A DNA stretch of 64,000 nt, taken from the NCBI RefSeq assembly GCF_946463545.1, contig NZ_OX296583.1, positions 1,620,902 through 1,684,901 on the forward strand, read 5' to 3'. The stretch's first letter is position 1, and each line of letters opens with the position of its first letter. The notes beneath the pieces were generated by a model, which was given only the letters and a program-made list of their open reading frames with translations, was not told the DNA's origin and searched no databases. Shown here one piece after another: positions 37,220 through 45,455 of this stretch. The position numbers and the translations under genes are program-made. The stretch is from Methanothermococcus thermolithotrophicus DSM 2095. GTDB taxonomy: Archaea > AGJL01 > Methanococci > Methanococcales > Methanococcaceae.

Positions 37220-38618
37220 AGTCAACGCAGGCGAAATCTGTTACGTAAAAAAACAGAGAAAAGGAACAATTAATCCAAACAAAATATGCCAACCGATAGG
37301 AGCAATGTGGGCAACAGTTGGTGTAAAAGGTACAATTCCATTTGTTCAAGGTTCCCAGGGGTGTACCACCTATGTTAGGTATGCATTCAACAGACACTTT
37401 AGGGAACCTGTATCTATAGCTACAGCATCTTTCCACGAACATGCTGCAGTATATGGTGGTATGAGCAACCTTGTTGATGGTTTGACTAACTTGGTAGCAA
37501 GGTATGATCCATATTCAATATCAGTAATTACAACGTGCTCCTCTGAAACCATTGGGGATGATATAGAATCATTCATAAGGGCGGCTAAAAAGAATATTGC
37601 CAAAAAATTAGGTGAGGAAAAGGCAGAACTACCAATCATTCCAATCCACTGTCCATCATACCAGGGGAGCCACGTCACAGGATATGACAATGCAGCAAAG
37701 GCTTTCATCAACTACCTTGCAAAAAAAGATGATGAGAAAGAACCCCATAAAATAAACATTATTCCAGGATTTGGTGTTAACCCTGGAGATATACTTGAGA
37801 TAAAGAGAATGCTTGAAATGTTTGGATTAAAGGATCGTGAAGATTACTCAGTATTATTCGATATAAGTGAAACTCTCTACCAACCACTTAGAGAACCGCT
37901 TGGTGAAATACCACACTTCCCAAGACTTGGAACTGAATTGGACGAATTCGTAGATTCTGCAAATGCAAAAGCTACCTTTGCCCTATGTAGAACTGCTGGA
38001 GGAGCTGGTGCAGAAATACTCAGAAGAAGATACAAAGTTGATGCATATTATGGATTGCCAATAGGCTTGAAGAACACCGATGACTTCGTAATAAATGTTG
38101 CAAAGGTCACAGGGAAAAGTATTCCAGATAAGCTCCTTGATGAAAGAGGTAAACTTATAGATGCAATTGCTGATACCATACATTATACAATGGATAAAAA
38201 AGTAGGTATATTCGGTGACCCGGACTTCGTAGTTGCAGTAGCAAGATTCTGCTGTGAAATTGGGATGAAACCGGTTGTTGTAAATACACAGACACCTTCA
38301 AGAACATACCAAAAAGAAATGGAAGCTATTGCCAAAGAACACAATGTTGGCATTGAAGTGCAGTTCTCAGACCTTTGGGACTTTGAGAAGTCAGTTAAAG
38401 AGAAGGAAGTAGATTTACTCATAGGACACCCAAGAGGTGGAGTACCAATAGCCAAAGATATGGATATTGGACTTGTTAGAATGGGATTCCCAATATACGA
38501 TAGAGTTGGGCACTTTAGATGGCCTATGGTAGGATATATGGGAACTTTAAGATTCTTTGATGATATAGTAAACACAATACTTGATACGAAAGTCCCATGG
38601 GATCAAAAACAACAGTAA
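37212..38618 (+). CDS. nifK: Nitrogenase molybdenum-iron protein beta chain
   Basis: This 468-residue partner of NifD carries the other P-cluster ligands: KICQPIGAMWATVGVKG, VQGSQGCTTYVRYAFNRHF and TTCSSETIGDD. SFHEHAAVYGGMSNLVDGL is the conserved segment following the second ligand. Length is that of group II/III archaeal NifK, shorter than the Azotobacter protein. The start lies inside the nifD end, consistent with coupled translation of a 1:1 complex. Confidence 0.96.
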   Translation: MSEVNAGEICYVKKQRKGTINPNKICQPIGAMWATVGVKGTIPFVQGSQGCTTYVRYAFNRHFREPVSIATASFHEHAAVYGGMSNLVDGLTNLVARYDPYSISVITTCSSETIGDDIESFIRAAKKNIAKKLGEEKAELPIIPIHCPSYQGSHVTGYDNAAKAFINYLAKKDDEKEPHKINIIPGFGVNPGDILEIKRMLEMFGLKDREDYSVLFDISETLYQPLREPLGEIPHFPRLGTELDEFVDSANAKATFALCRTAGGAGAEILRRRYKVDAYYGLPIGLKNTDDFVINVAKVTGKSIPDKLLDERGKLIDAIADTIHYTMDKKVGIFGDPDFVVAVARFCCEIGMKPVVVNTQTPSRTYQKEMEAIAKEHNVGIEVQFSDLWDFEKSVKEKEVDLLIGHPRGGVPIAKDMDIGLVRMGFPIYDRVGHFRWPMVGYMGTLRFFDDIVNTILDTKVPWDQKQQ

Positions 38619-38639
38619 TTAGTAAAAAAGGATGATATC

Positions 38640-38963
38640 ATGTCTGATATGAAGATTAGATTGGCGAAGTTCTATGACAAGATGGGGAGAGCAGTAAATG
38701 ATGGCGATGAATTTGTGTATGCCACATTTCAGATAGGAAAAGAAGATAAACCAGTTGAAGGGGATGTACTCGTACAGGTAACCAACCTTAAAGGAATTCC
38801 CATAATTGTAGCAAAATACATCATTGAGAAATACGGCTATGGTGGTTATGGAAAACCAAAAGATGTAGGTAGTCTTGATGATGTTAAAAAATTTGGAGTT
38901 CCAGAAGAAACCATAGAAGAAATAAGGAACATTTGTAAATCCAAAGGTATTGACTGGATCTAA
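38640..38963 (+). CDS. Uncharacterised small protein in the nif operon, between nifK and nifE
   Basis: I do not recognise this 107-residue acidic soluble protein (MKIRLAKFYDKMGRAVNDGD near the N terminus, KYGYGGYGKPKDVGSLDDVK in the middle). It has one cysteine (residue about 101) and no cofactor motif. It begins 21 bp after nifK with GATGATATC upstream and is followed by a 218-bp gap. It is not AnfG/VnfG by sequence or by position (those lie between D and K). A role in nitrogenase assembly or regulation is inferred only from its place in the operon. Confidence 0.75.
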   Translation: MSDMKIRLAKFYDKMGRAVNDGDEFVYATFQIGKEDKPVEGDVLVQVTNLKGIPIIVAKYIIEKYGYGGYGKPKDVGSLDDVKKFGVPEETIEEIRNICKSKGIDWI

Positions 38964-39038
38964 TGCTTGGATATGCTACAATTACGATGTGCTGCAATAA
39001 TTCATAACTGATTCATAACTGCCACTTTTTCCCTATTG

Positions 39039-39057
39039 GTGAAACCTCTGGTTTCAC
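39039..39057 (+). terminator. Hairpin in the gap before nifE, possible partial terminator or repeat relic
   Basis: GTGAAACC / GGTTTCAC form a perfect 8-bp stem around the triloop TCT, followed by ATTTTAAATATTAATATT. It could attenuate or process the nif transcript before nifE, or be a single hairpin of the palindromic family, whose stems are of the same size. The surrounding gap also holds a direct repeat TTCATAACTGA / TTCATAACTG at 39001-39021. Confidence 0.4.
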
Positions 39058-39181
39058 ATTTTAAATATTAATATTATTGTGAGAATTTACCTGCGAGAAA
39101 TGTTGGTTATTTGAGTATTATGTTTATCATGATTATTAATTAAAGATTATTTAAAAGGTTATTAATAAATCGTGTGATACT

Positions 39182-40504
39182 ATGCCTTACAAAGTACTTA
39201 ACTGTGACAAAGAAAGACCAGATCGAACTATGCACTGTACTGTTAAAAGTGAGGATGCTGTTATCCCAACCTGTTCTAAATTCACCTTACCGGGTGATTC
39301 TAGTGAAAGATCATGTGCATTTCATGGATGCAGGGTAGTAATATGTAACCAAATAAAAAACGTGGTTCATCTAGTACATTCTCCCATGAGCTGTGCATAC
39401 CATTCATGGGATTACCGTTCCCAATCATACGGATACGGATTTACAACAGATCTTCAAGAAAGCGATATAATATTTGGTGGTGAAGAAAAGTTATTTGAAG
39501 CCATATTAAAGGCTGCAGAGGAGTTCAATCCTGATGCAGTTTTTGTATATGAAACATGCACTCCAGCACTAATAGGAAACGATATACAATCTGTAGCAAA
39601 AAAAGCCAGTGAAAAATTAGGGATACCAGTACTAGCTTTTAATTGTGCAGGTTTTAAAGGTGCAAATCAGAATGCTGGGCATAAAATAGCAAACGAACAG
39701 CTCTTTCAATTAATAGGTACCCGAGAGTGTGAAACCACACCTTACGATGTAAATCTTATAGGAGATTTTGGTGTAAAAGATGCAAAGGTTATAGAGGAAA
39801 TGTTGGGTAAGATAGGAGTTAGAGTCTTATGCTCATTTACAGGTAATGCATCTATTGACAAAATAAGGGTCATGCACAAAGCAAAGGTCAACATCGTACA
39901 CTGCATGAAAAGTTCAATGAATTTAGCCAAAATGATGAGGGAAAAATATGGAATTCCCTATGTGACTGCAAATTTCTTTGGTATTGAAAGCTGTTCAACT
40001 GCGCTGAGACGAATAGGCATGGTTCTTGGGATAGATGAAGAGAAAATTGAAAAGGTTATAAGTGAAAATCTAGAACAAGTGAAACCAAAATTGGAGTTCT
40101 TTAAGGAGAAACTTGAAGGTAAGAAGGTCTTTATATGTCACGGTGCTCAGAGGGTTCTTCACTATATCAATCCTCTTAAAAATGACCTTGGAATGGAAAT
40201 AGTAGGAATAGCCACTTACTTTGGAAATGAAGAAAATTACGAGAAAATACTTAAGAGGGTTCCAGAGGGGACCATCATAATTGACAATCCAAATACTCAC
40301 GAGCTCGAAGAGATAATACTTGAATGTAAACCTGATATATTCGTATCCGACAATAAAACAAGGCAGCTCCTATACAAACTTGGAACTCCATTCATATACG
40401 GAAGGGGGATAAAAAGAAGTTATGTAGGATTTGATGGCTTTGTAAATTTTGCAGAGGAAGTTTATGGAACGGTTAACTCAAAGGTCTGGAAACTTATACG
40501 ATAA
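39182..40504 (+). CDS. nifE: Nitrogenase iron-molybdenum cofactor biosynthesis protein NifE
   Basis: This 440-residue NifD paralogue is half of the NifEN scaffold on which the cofactor precursor matures. Conserved cysteines are in RSCAFHGCRVV, SPMSCAYHSWDYRS and ETCTPALIGND. VHCMKSSMNLAKMM corresponds to the NifD cofactor-Cys region, and YGRGIKRSYVGFDGFVNFA to the C-terminal pocket. It starts after GTGAT, 218 bp beyond the small nif-operon gene, and is followed by nifN 76 bp downstream. Confidence 0.94.
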   Translation: MPYKVLNCDKERPDRTMHCTVKSEDAVIPTCSKFTLPGDSSERSCAFHGCRVVICNQIKNVVHLVHSPMSCAYHSWDYRSQSYGYGFTTDLQESDIIFGGEEKLFEAILKAAEEFNPDAVFVYETCTPALIGNDIQSVAKKASEKLGIPVLAFNCAGFKGANQNAGHKIANEQLFQLIGTRECETTPYDVNLIGDFGVKDAKVIEEMLGKIGVRVLCSFTGNASIDKIRVMHKAKVNIVHCMKSSMNLAKMMREKYGIPYVTANFFGIESCSTALRRIGMVLGIDEEKIEKVISENLEQVKPKLEFFKEKLEGKKVFICHGAQRVLHYINPLKNDLGMEIVGIATYFGNEENYEKILKRVPEGTIIIDNPNTHELEEIILECKPDIFVSDNKTRQLLYKLGTPFIYGRGIKRSYVGFDGFVNFAEEVYGTVNSKVWKLIR

Positions 40505-40580
40505 TTTAGTGAGCCATAAAACTGTAGATTGTGAAATGATTAATGTGATTAATGTCGGGAAAGGGTTATGAGGTGAAATT

Positions 40581-42149
40581 ATTTCAATCGAAGTTATTAA
40601 CGAAGAAAAAAGATCACTAACTGTGAATTCCCCAAAAATGGATCAGTTGTTGGGGGGAGTATTTGCAGCACTTGGCATATATAAAACCGTTCCACTTATT
40701 CATGGTTCCCAAGGATGTGCCAGCTATGTAAAGAGTATAATAACAAAACACTTTAAAGAACCTGTTGAAATTGCCACTACGGGTTTTTATGAAGTTTCGG
40801 CAATATATGGGGGCAGAGATAACCTGATCTATGGTATTAAAAATATTGTAAAAAACAAACAGCCGGATTTAGTAGTGGTGATGACAACAGGTTTAAGTGA
40901 GACTATTGGTGAGGACATACAAGGTGGATTAAAAAAAGCCACTGAGGACCTTAGCAAGTGTCACGGTAAATCTACAGGTACTGCAAGCACTTCTAATACG
41001 GCCAAGTTCTGTAAATACGATGAAACGAAACCATGCAACTGTTCAAATCAAAATCATAATGGACAGAGAGGCTGCGAACGTAGAAAATCACGTTGCGGTG
41101 AGACGCAGAAAAGATGTGAGGGTAAAAAATCAAAGTCTTCAGCCAACGTTGTTGCAGTAAGTACCCCATCTTATGTAGGCACCCACATAAATGGATATGA
41201 CAGTACCCTAAAAGAAATTATCAAGGCACTTGTAATGGAAGAAAAAAATAAAACTGGCAGATGTGGAAAGGGCAGTAGTGGCAAATGCAACCCTTCAGGA
41301 CGTTCAAATAAAATAAATATAATACCTGGAGTGGTGAATCCAGGTGATGTTAGAGAAATAAAACACATATGCAGGGAAATGAACATATGTTACACCCTGC
41401 TTACAGATATTACCTCACTTGACCGTCCATTGAGACGTCCAAAGGAAAAGTTTCCAGAATGTGAAACAACAGTTGATGCCATAAAAAGAGCTCCGAATTC
41501 AAAGGCCACAATATCATTTGGAATCGAAGGTATTAGTGGGGCAAAATATCTTGAAAACTTTGGGGTTACATCCTACAATCTAAAGTTCCCAATAGGAATT
41601 GAAAATACAGATAACTTTGTAAAGACATTATCTGAAATATCAGGTAAAGAAATTCCAGATTCCATATGGGACGAGAGAGGCTATGCAATAGATGCCATGG
41701 TAGATGCAAACGGTGTTTTGAGAAACAGAAAAGTTGCAATATTTGGTGATCCAGATAAAGTTATAGGTTTAACAGATTTTGCATTTGAAATGGGAATGAA
41801 AGTCATAGCTGTCCTTTCTCCTACTAAAACTCCATATTTCACCTCTGAAATGGAAAGAATATCAAGGGAGAATGATGTAAAAATCACCGTATTTGAAAAT
41901 GGCGATTTATATCAGCTCCATAAGTTCATAAAGAAAAATCCTATCGACCTGATTATCGGGGATTATAGGGGAAGATATATAGCAAATGAAGAAGAAATAC
42001 CTTTGCTTAGGGTTGGATTCCCAGTTATCGATAGGTACGGATACCATAGGAAACCTATGTTAGGATATAGTGGAGCATTGAGAATTGCAGAAGATGCTGC
42101 AAATCTCTTGGTAGGATCATCAGAAACCTATAAAACTTTACACATTTGA
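40581..42149 (+). CDS. nifN: Nitrogenase cofactor biosynthesis protein NifN, apparent ATT start and Cys-rich insertion
   Basis: This is the NifK paralogue of the NifEN scaffold, with PLIHGSQGCASYVK, TTGFYEVSAIYGGRDNLIYG and VSTPSYVGTHINGYDS. The usual NifN N terminus (E-K-R-x-L-x-V-N) is encoded upstream of the first GTG (40623) as INEEKRSLTVNSPKMDQ. That frame is open only back to a TGA at 40569, contains no ATG, and has GAGGTGA directly before ATT 40578/40581. I therefore place the start at ATT 40581 (522 residues). Residues about 127-186 form an unusual Lys/Cys-rich insertion with seven cysteines, and a smaller one follows about 40 residues later. Confidence 0.82.
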   Translation: MSIEVINEEKRSLTVNSPKMDQLLGGVFAALGIYKTVPLIHGSQGCASYVKSIITKHFKEPVEIATTGFYEVSAIYGGRDNLIYGIKNIVKNKQPDLVVVMTTGLSETIGEDIQGGLKKATEDLSKCHGKSTGTASTSNTAKFCKYDETKPCNCSNQNHNGQRGCERRKSRCGETQKRCEGKKSKSSANVVAVSTPSYVGTHINGYDSTLKEIIKALVMEEKNKTGRCGKGSSGKCNPSGRSNKINIIPGVVNPGDVREIKHICREMNICYTLLTDITSLDRPLRRPKEKFPECETTVDAIKRAPNSKATISFGIEGISGAKYLENFGVTSYNLKFPIGIENTDNFVKTLSEISGKEIPDSIWDERGYAIDAMVDANGVLRNRKVAIFGDPDKVIGLTDFAFEMGMKVIAVLSPTKTPYFTSEMERISRENDVKITVFENGDLYQLHKFIKKNPIDLIIGDYRGRYIANEEEIPLLRVGFPVIDRYGYHRKPMLGYSGALRIAEDAANLLVGSSETYKTLHI

Positions 42150-42466
42150 GCCATTTGAGCAAAATTTATTTTTGCGAATATCTTTTATTTTAAGATATTT
42201 TTACTTTTATTTTTTATTTTTTAACAACTATATATTGTATTTAACAATATAAAAAGGTTTTTAACCGTTTTTTGGGGAAAACGACTAATCTTTGTATTTT
42301 TCAGCTAAAATATGGAAAATAATATATACCAAAAAATATTAGTTAGCAATTATATTAAGTTAGTATCTGTATAAAATAGTAATTAATATTAATTAACATA
42401 TTGTAAAAATGATGAATTTTGAAAAAATAAACGATATCGACAATAAAATACCCCAGTATCGAAAAG

Positions 42467-42474
42467 TTTATATA
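42467..42474 (+). promoter_or_regulatory. TATA box of the modABC operon
   Basis: TTTATATA lies 31 bp before the first NrpR-type operator, so transcription would start next to or within that operator. The preceding 42150-42466 is AT-rich spacer in which I see no gene. Confidence 0.6.
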
Positions 42475-42497
42475 ATATTATTATATATCATGTGATA

Positions 42498-42511
42498 GGA
42501 AAGAGATTTCC
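42498..42511 (+). promoter_or_regulatory. NrpR-type operator 1 of the modABC operon
   Basis: GGAAAGAGATTTCC fits GGAA-N6-TTCC. It is located just past the TATA box, and a second site follows exactly 33 bp later, the same geometry as at nifH. Confidence 0.78.
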
Positions 42512-42530
42512 TTTATTATGTTATAAAGTA

Positions 42531-42544
42531 GGAAATATACTTCC
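42531..42544 (+). promoter_or_regulatory. NrpR-type operator 2 of the modABC operon
   Basis: GGAAATATACTTCC fits GGAA-N6-TTCC and starts 33 bp after operator 1. It ends about 20 bp before the modA start, so bound repressor would also cover the leader. Confidence 0.78.
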
Positions 42545-42565
42545 GATTAAAATATGGGGGATATT

Positions 42566-43381
42566 GTGAAAAAGGCATTATTGCTTATATTGGGTGTTAT
42601 CGTAGCATTTTCTGGATGTGTTGATAATCAACCAGATGTAAAAATAACAAACTTTGAAGATCTAGGAAACGATGGAGTAACAATATCCATAGGAAACCCA
42701 GATCACGTTCCAGCAGGAAAATATGCGGTCAAAGTCATAGATAACTTGAAAAGATCGAATCCAGAACTTGCAGATAAAATATTAAAAAACGTGGTTTCAA
42801 AAGATGCCAATGTTAGGGCAGTTTTGGATAAAGTAGTTTCAAAAGAAGTGGATGCAGGATTTGTTTATAGAACCGATGCGTTTATGGAAAAAGATAAAGT
42901 AGAAATCATTACAATTCCAAAAGAAATTAATGTAGTCCCTGAATATCCTATTGCAGTATTAAAAGACAGTGATAATAAAAAAGAATCAAATGAGTTTGTG
43001 AAATTTGTTCTTTCAAAAGAAGGGCAGGAAATACTAACAAAATATGGGTTTGTAAGTCCAATAGATAACCCAAAACCTTACAGTCCTGAAAAAATTGAAG
43101 GAACTATTGTAGTTTATGCTGCTGCGTCATTAACAGATGCATTTAAAGATATAGGAAATGAATTTGAAAAAGAGACAGGATGTAAAGTAAAATTATTATT
43201 TGCGAGCTCAGGTTCTCTGAGGCAGAAAATAGAAGGTGGAGCAGTAGGTGGAGAAAGTGGAGCAGATGTATTTGCTTCAGCAAGTTTAAAACATATGAAT
43301 CTTCTTGAAAATGAAGGATCTGTAGAAGACCACACCATATTTGCAAAGAATGAACTTGTAGTTATAACTCCAAAACAATAA
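42566..43381 (+). CDS. modA: Molybdate-binding lipoprotein ModA, circularly permuted
   Basis: This is the extracytoplasmic molybdate/tungstate-binding lipoprotein of the downstream ABC transporter. KKALLLILGVIVAFSGC is a signal peptide with a lipobox Cys. The order of the two ModA halves is reversed. First comes the normal C-terminal half (FEDLGNDGVTISIGNPDHVP, VRAVLDKVVSKEVDAGFVY, EYPIAVLKDS, LTKYGFVSP). Then, after a short linker, comes the normal N-terminal half (IEGTIVVYAAASLTDAFKDI, LLFASSGSLRQKIEGGA, ADVFASASLKHMNLL, NELVVITPK) and the stop. An extra five residues interrupt the usual GAPADVF. GTG 42566 with GGGGG ahead is preferred to ATG 42554. Confidence 0.88.
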   Translation: MKKALLLILGVIVAFSGCVDNQPDVKITNFEDLGNDGVTISIGNPDHVPAGKYAVKVIDNLKRSNPELADKILKNVVSKDANVRAVLDKVVSKEVDAGFVYRTDAFMEKDKVEIITIPKEINVVPEYPIAVLKDSDNKKESNEFVKFVLSKEGQEILTKYGFVSPIDNPKPYSPEKIEGTIVVYAAASLTDAFKDIGNEFEKETGCKVKLLFASSGSLRQKIEGGAVGGESGADVFASASLKHMNLLENEGSVEDHTIFAKNELVVITPKQ

Positions 43382-43415
43382 TTCCAAAGAATATCCTGCA
43401 AAACAAGTGGTGGAC

Positions 43416-44186
43416 ATGCGACTAATAATCTTTAGATTTTTGATGGGGCTAAGTATTGGTGTATTTATTTTATTGGTAATCATGCCCTTTGTGGCATTAT
43501 TATTCAACATATTTTCAAGCCCTTTAGATATGACTATTGATTACCAATCAATACTACGTCCCTTAATTTTAAGTGTAACTACTTCTCTTGTATCAACGTT
43601 AATCTCACTTTTTGTTGGGATTCCACTGGCATATATACTCACTTACAAAAAATTTCCACTGAAAGAAATATTTGATACCATTGTTAACCTCCCTCTCGTA
43701 GTACCTCCAACTGTTGCAGGATATTTGCTTTTAATAACTTTTGGAAGGTACGGATTGGTGGGATACCCACTACATGTATTGGGGATCACGATAATGTTCA
43801 CGACTTTTGCAATTGTTATGGCCCAGACGTTTGTAGCCCTTCCTTTTATGGTTAGAAGTATTAGGGCTTCTCTTCAAGATATATCTCCGTCATTAATTGA
43901 TGCTGCAAAAACACTTGGTGCAAGTGACTATGAAATATTTAAGGAGATAATTTTGCCTTTATCAAAAGCTGGAATTATATCTGGAATAATATTGACTTAT
44001 GCCAGAGCAATAGGAGAATTTGGGGCCACAGTGATGGTCTGTGGGCTTTTAGACACCCTACCTATAGCAATATTCAATAACGCATTGAGTGGAAACAGAG
44101 ACATTGCAAATATCCTATCATTAATTCTAATTGTTATATCGTTTGGAATTCTGGCGTTATTTAAAAGAATTGCAGCCAAAGATTGA
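43416..44186 (+). CDS. modB: Molybdate ABC transporter permease ModB
   Basis: This 256-residue permease has about five to six membrane helices, the segment LPLVVPPTVAGYLLL typical of ModB/WtpB, and the EAA loop AAKTLGASDYEIFKEIILPL that contacts the ATPase. GGTGG lies immediately before the chosen ATG at 43416. Two in-frame GTG codons (43407, 43410) precede it. It lies between permuted modA and modC. Confidence 0.92.
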   Translation: MRLIIFRFLMGLSIGVFILLVIMPFVALLFNIFSSPLDMTIDYQSILRPLILSVTTSLVSTLISLFVGIPLAYILTYKKFPLKEIFDTIVNLPLVVPPTVAGYLLLITFGRYGLVGYPLHVLGITIMFTTFAIVMAQTFVALPFMVRSIRASLQDISPSLIDAAKTLGASDYEIFKEIILPLSKAGIISGIILTYARAIGEFGATVMVCGLLDTLPIAIFNNALSGNRDIANILSLILIVISFGILALFKRIAAKD

Positions 44187-44229
44187 GGTGGGATATATTG
44201 GATATAAGTGGTAAAATACGGTGGAACTT

Positions 44230-45396
44230 ATGATAGAAATTAGTAATGTATCTAAAGGACTAAATGGGCAAGAAATTTTAAACGACATAAATTTAAGTGT
44301 AAATGATAACGAAATAATGGTTCTATTAGGACCAAGTGGTTGTGGAAAAACCACCCTTCTAAAAATTATAGCAGGATTGGTAAAACAGGATACTGGCAAC
44401 ATAATAGTTAACAATACAGTGATAAATAATCTCCTTCCGCAGAAAAGAAATATAGGGTTTGTTTTCCAGGAGTACGCCCTATTTCCACATAAGAATGTTT
44501 TTGAAAATATAGCCTTTGGACTAAGAATAAGGAAGATGCCAGAACATGAGATTAAAAATAGAGTAAATGAAATAATGGGAGCTCTTGAAATTGAGCATCT
44601 AACGAATAAAAAAATATCTCAACTGAGTGGTGGACAGAAACAGAGGGTTGCACTAGCAAGGGCTTTGGTAATAAATCCCGATGTTTTACTATTGGATGAG
44701 CCATTAAGTGCTTTAGATCCAGTTTTAAGGGAAAAGTTAAGGGAGGAATTAAAAATCACACTGAAAAAATTGGGGGTTACTGGAATCTATGTGACCCACG
44801 ATTTAACAGAAGCCATGTTGTTGGGGGATAATGTTGCAGTAATGAATAAAGGAATAATTCAACAGATTGGAAAGCCTGATGAAATATTTTATCATCCAAA
44901 AAACGAATTTGTTGCAAAATTTGTTGGGGTAAAGAATATTTTGAAAGGAACAGTATTAAAATTAGAAAATGACACTGCAATAGTGGAAATAAATGGTAAT
45001 AACAATTCAAAAACATCGTTTAAAATAAGAGTTAGGAAATATCCAATATTCGAAACCAGAAAAGAGATATCCCTATGCATTCATCCAGAGGATGTTGTAT
45101 TGGATAGGGTTAAAACCGGAGATGTTGAAAATCAAAGAATTAGGGAGCTCCTTACATCATTTGGAAATAACACAATAAGGGGAAAGGTTATCGACATAGT
45201 TCCAAATGGTTCAGTATTAAAAGTTGCTGTAGATATAGGTAGTATGGAGATGTATGCAATTACCACAAGAAATTTATTGAAATACGATATAAATGATGAA
45301 GTATGGGTTTCATTCAGTAAAGATGCCCCCCACCCAATGTGTGGTAAAAAGTGCAAATCTAAAAATCGAAAATCTTCATGTAAGTGTAAAAACTGA
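44230..45396 (+). CDS. modC: Molybdate ABC transporter ATP-binding protein ModC with Cys-rich tail
   Basis: This 388-residue ATPase has Walker A GPSGCGKTTLLKIIAG, the Q-loop FVFQEYALFPHKNV, signature LSGGQKQRVALARAL, Walker B LLLDEPLSALDP and the H-loop YVTHDLTEA. A C-terminal TOBE-like domain follows (residues about 230-365). The last 20 residues (PHPMCGKKCKSKNRKSSCKCKN region) carry four or five cysteines among lysines, not usual for ModC and similar in flavour to the NifN insertion. ATG 44230 follows GGTGG. Confidence 0.93.
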   Translation: MIEISNVSKGLNGQEILNDINLSVNDNEIMVLLGPSGCGKTTLLKIIAGLVKQDTGNIIVNNTVINNLLPQKRNIGFVFQEYALFPHKNVFENIAFGLRIRKMPEHEIKNRVNEIMGALEIEHLTNKKISQLSGGQKQRVALARALVINPDVLLLDEPLSALDPVLREKLREELKITLKKLGVTGIYVTHDLTEAMLLGDNVAVMNKGIIQQIGKPDEIFYHPKNEFVAKFVGVKNILKGTVLKLENDTAIVEINGNNNSKTSFKIRVRKYPIFETRKEISLCIHPEDVVLDRVKTGDVENQRIRELLTSFGNNTIRGKVIDIVPNGSVLKVAVDIGSMEMYAITTRNLLKYDINDEVWVSFSKDAPHPMCGKKCKSKNRKSSCKCKN

Positions 45397-45455
45397 TTCA
45401 AAAATATTTTATATATGTTTTCATCTACCATAAATTAATATTTAGGAGGTATACA

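Noticed and set aside
38640-38963. The small nif-operon gene as an AnfG/VnfG delta subunit
   Set aside because: It lies after nifK rather than between D and K, and its sequence lacks the Trp/Cys/Tyr-rich delta-subunit pattern.
42554-43381. ModA order as two separate overlapping genes or an assembly join
   Set aside because: One continuous frame with a signal peptide, clean linkers and a stop at the domain boundary argues for a real permuted gene, although long-read confirmation is still named as the test.
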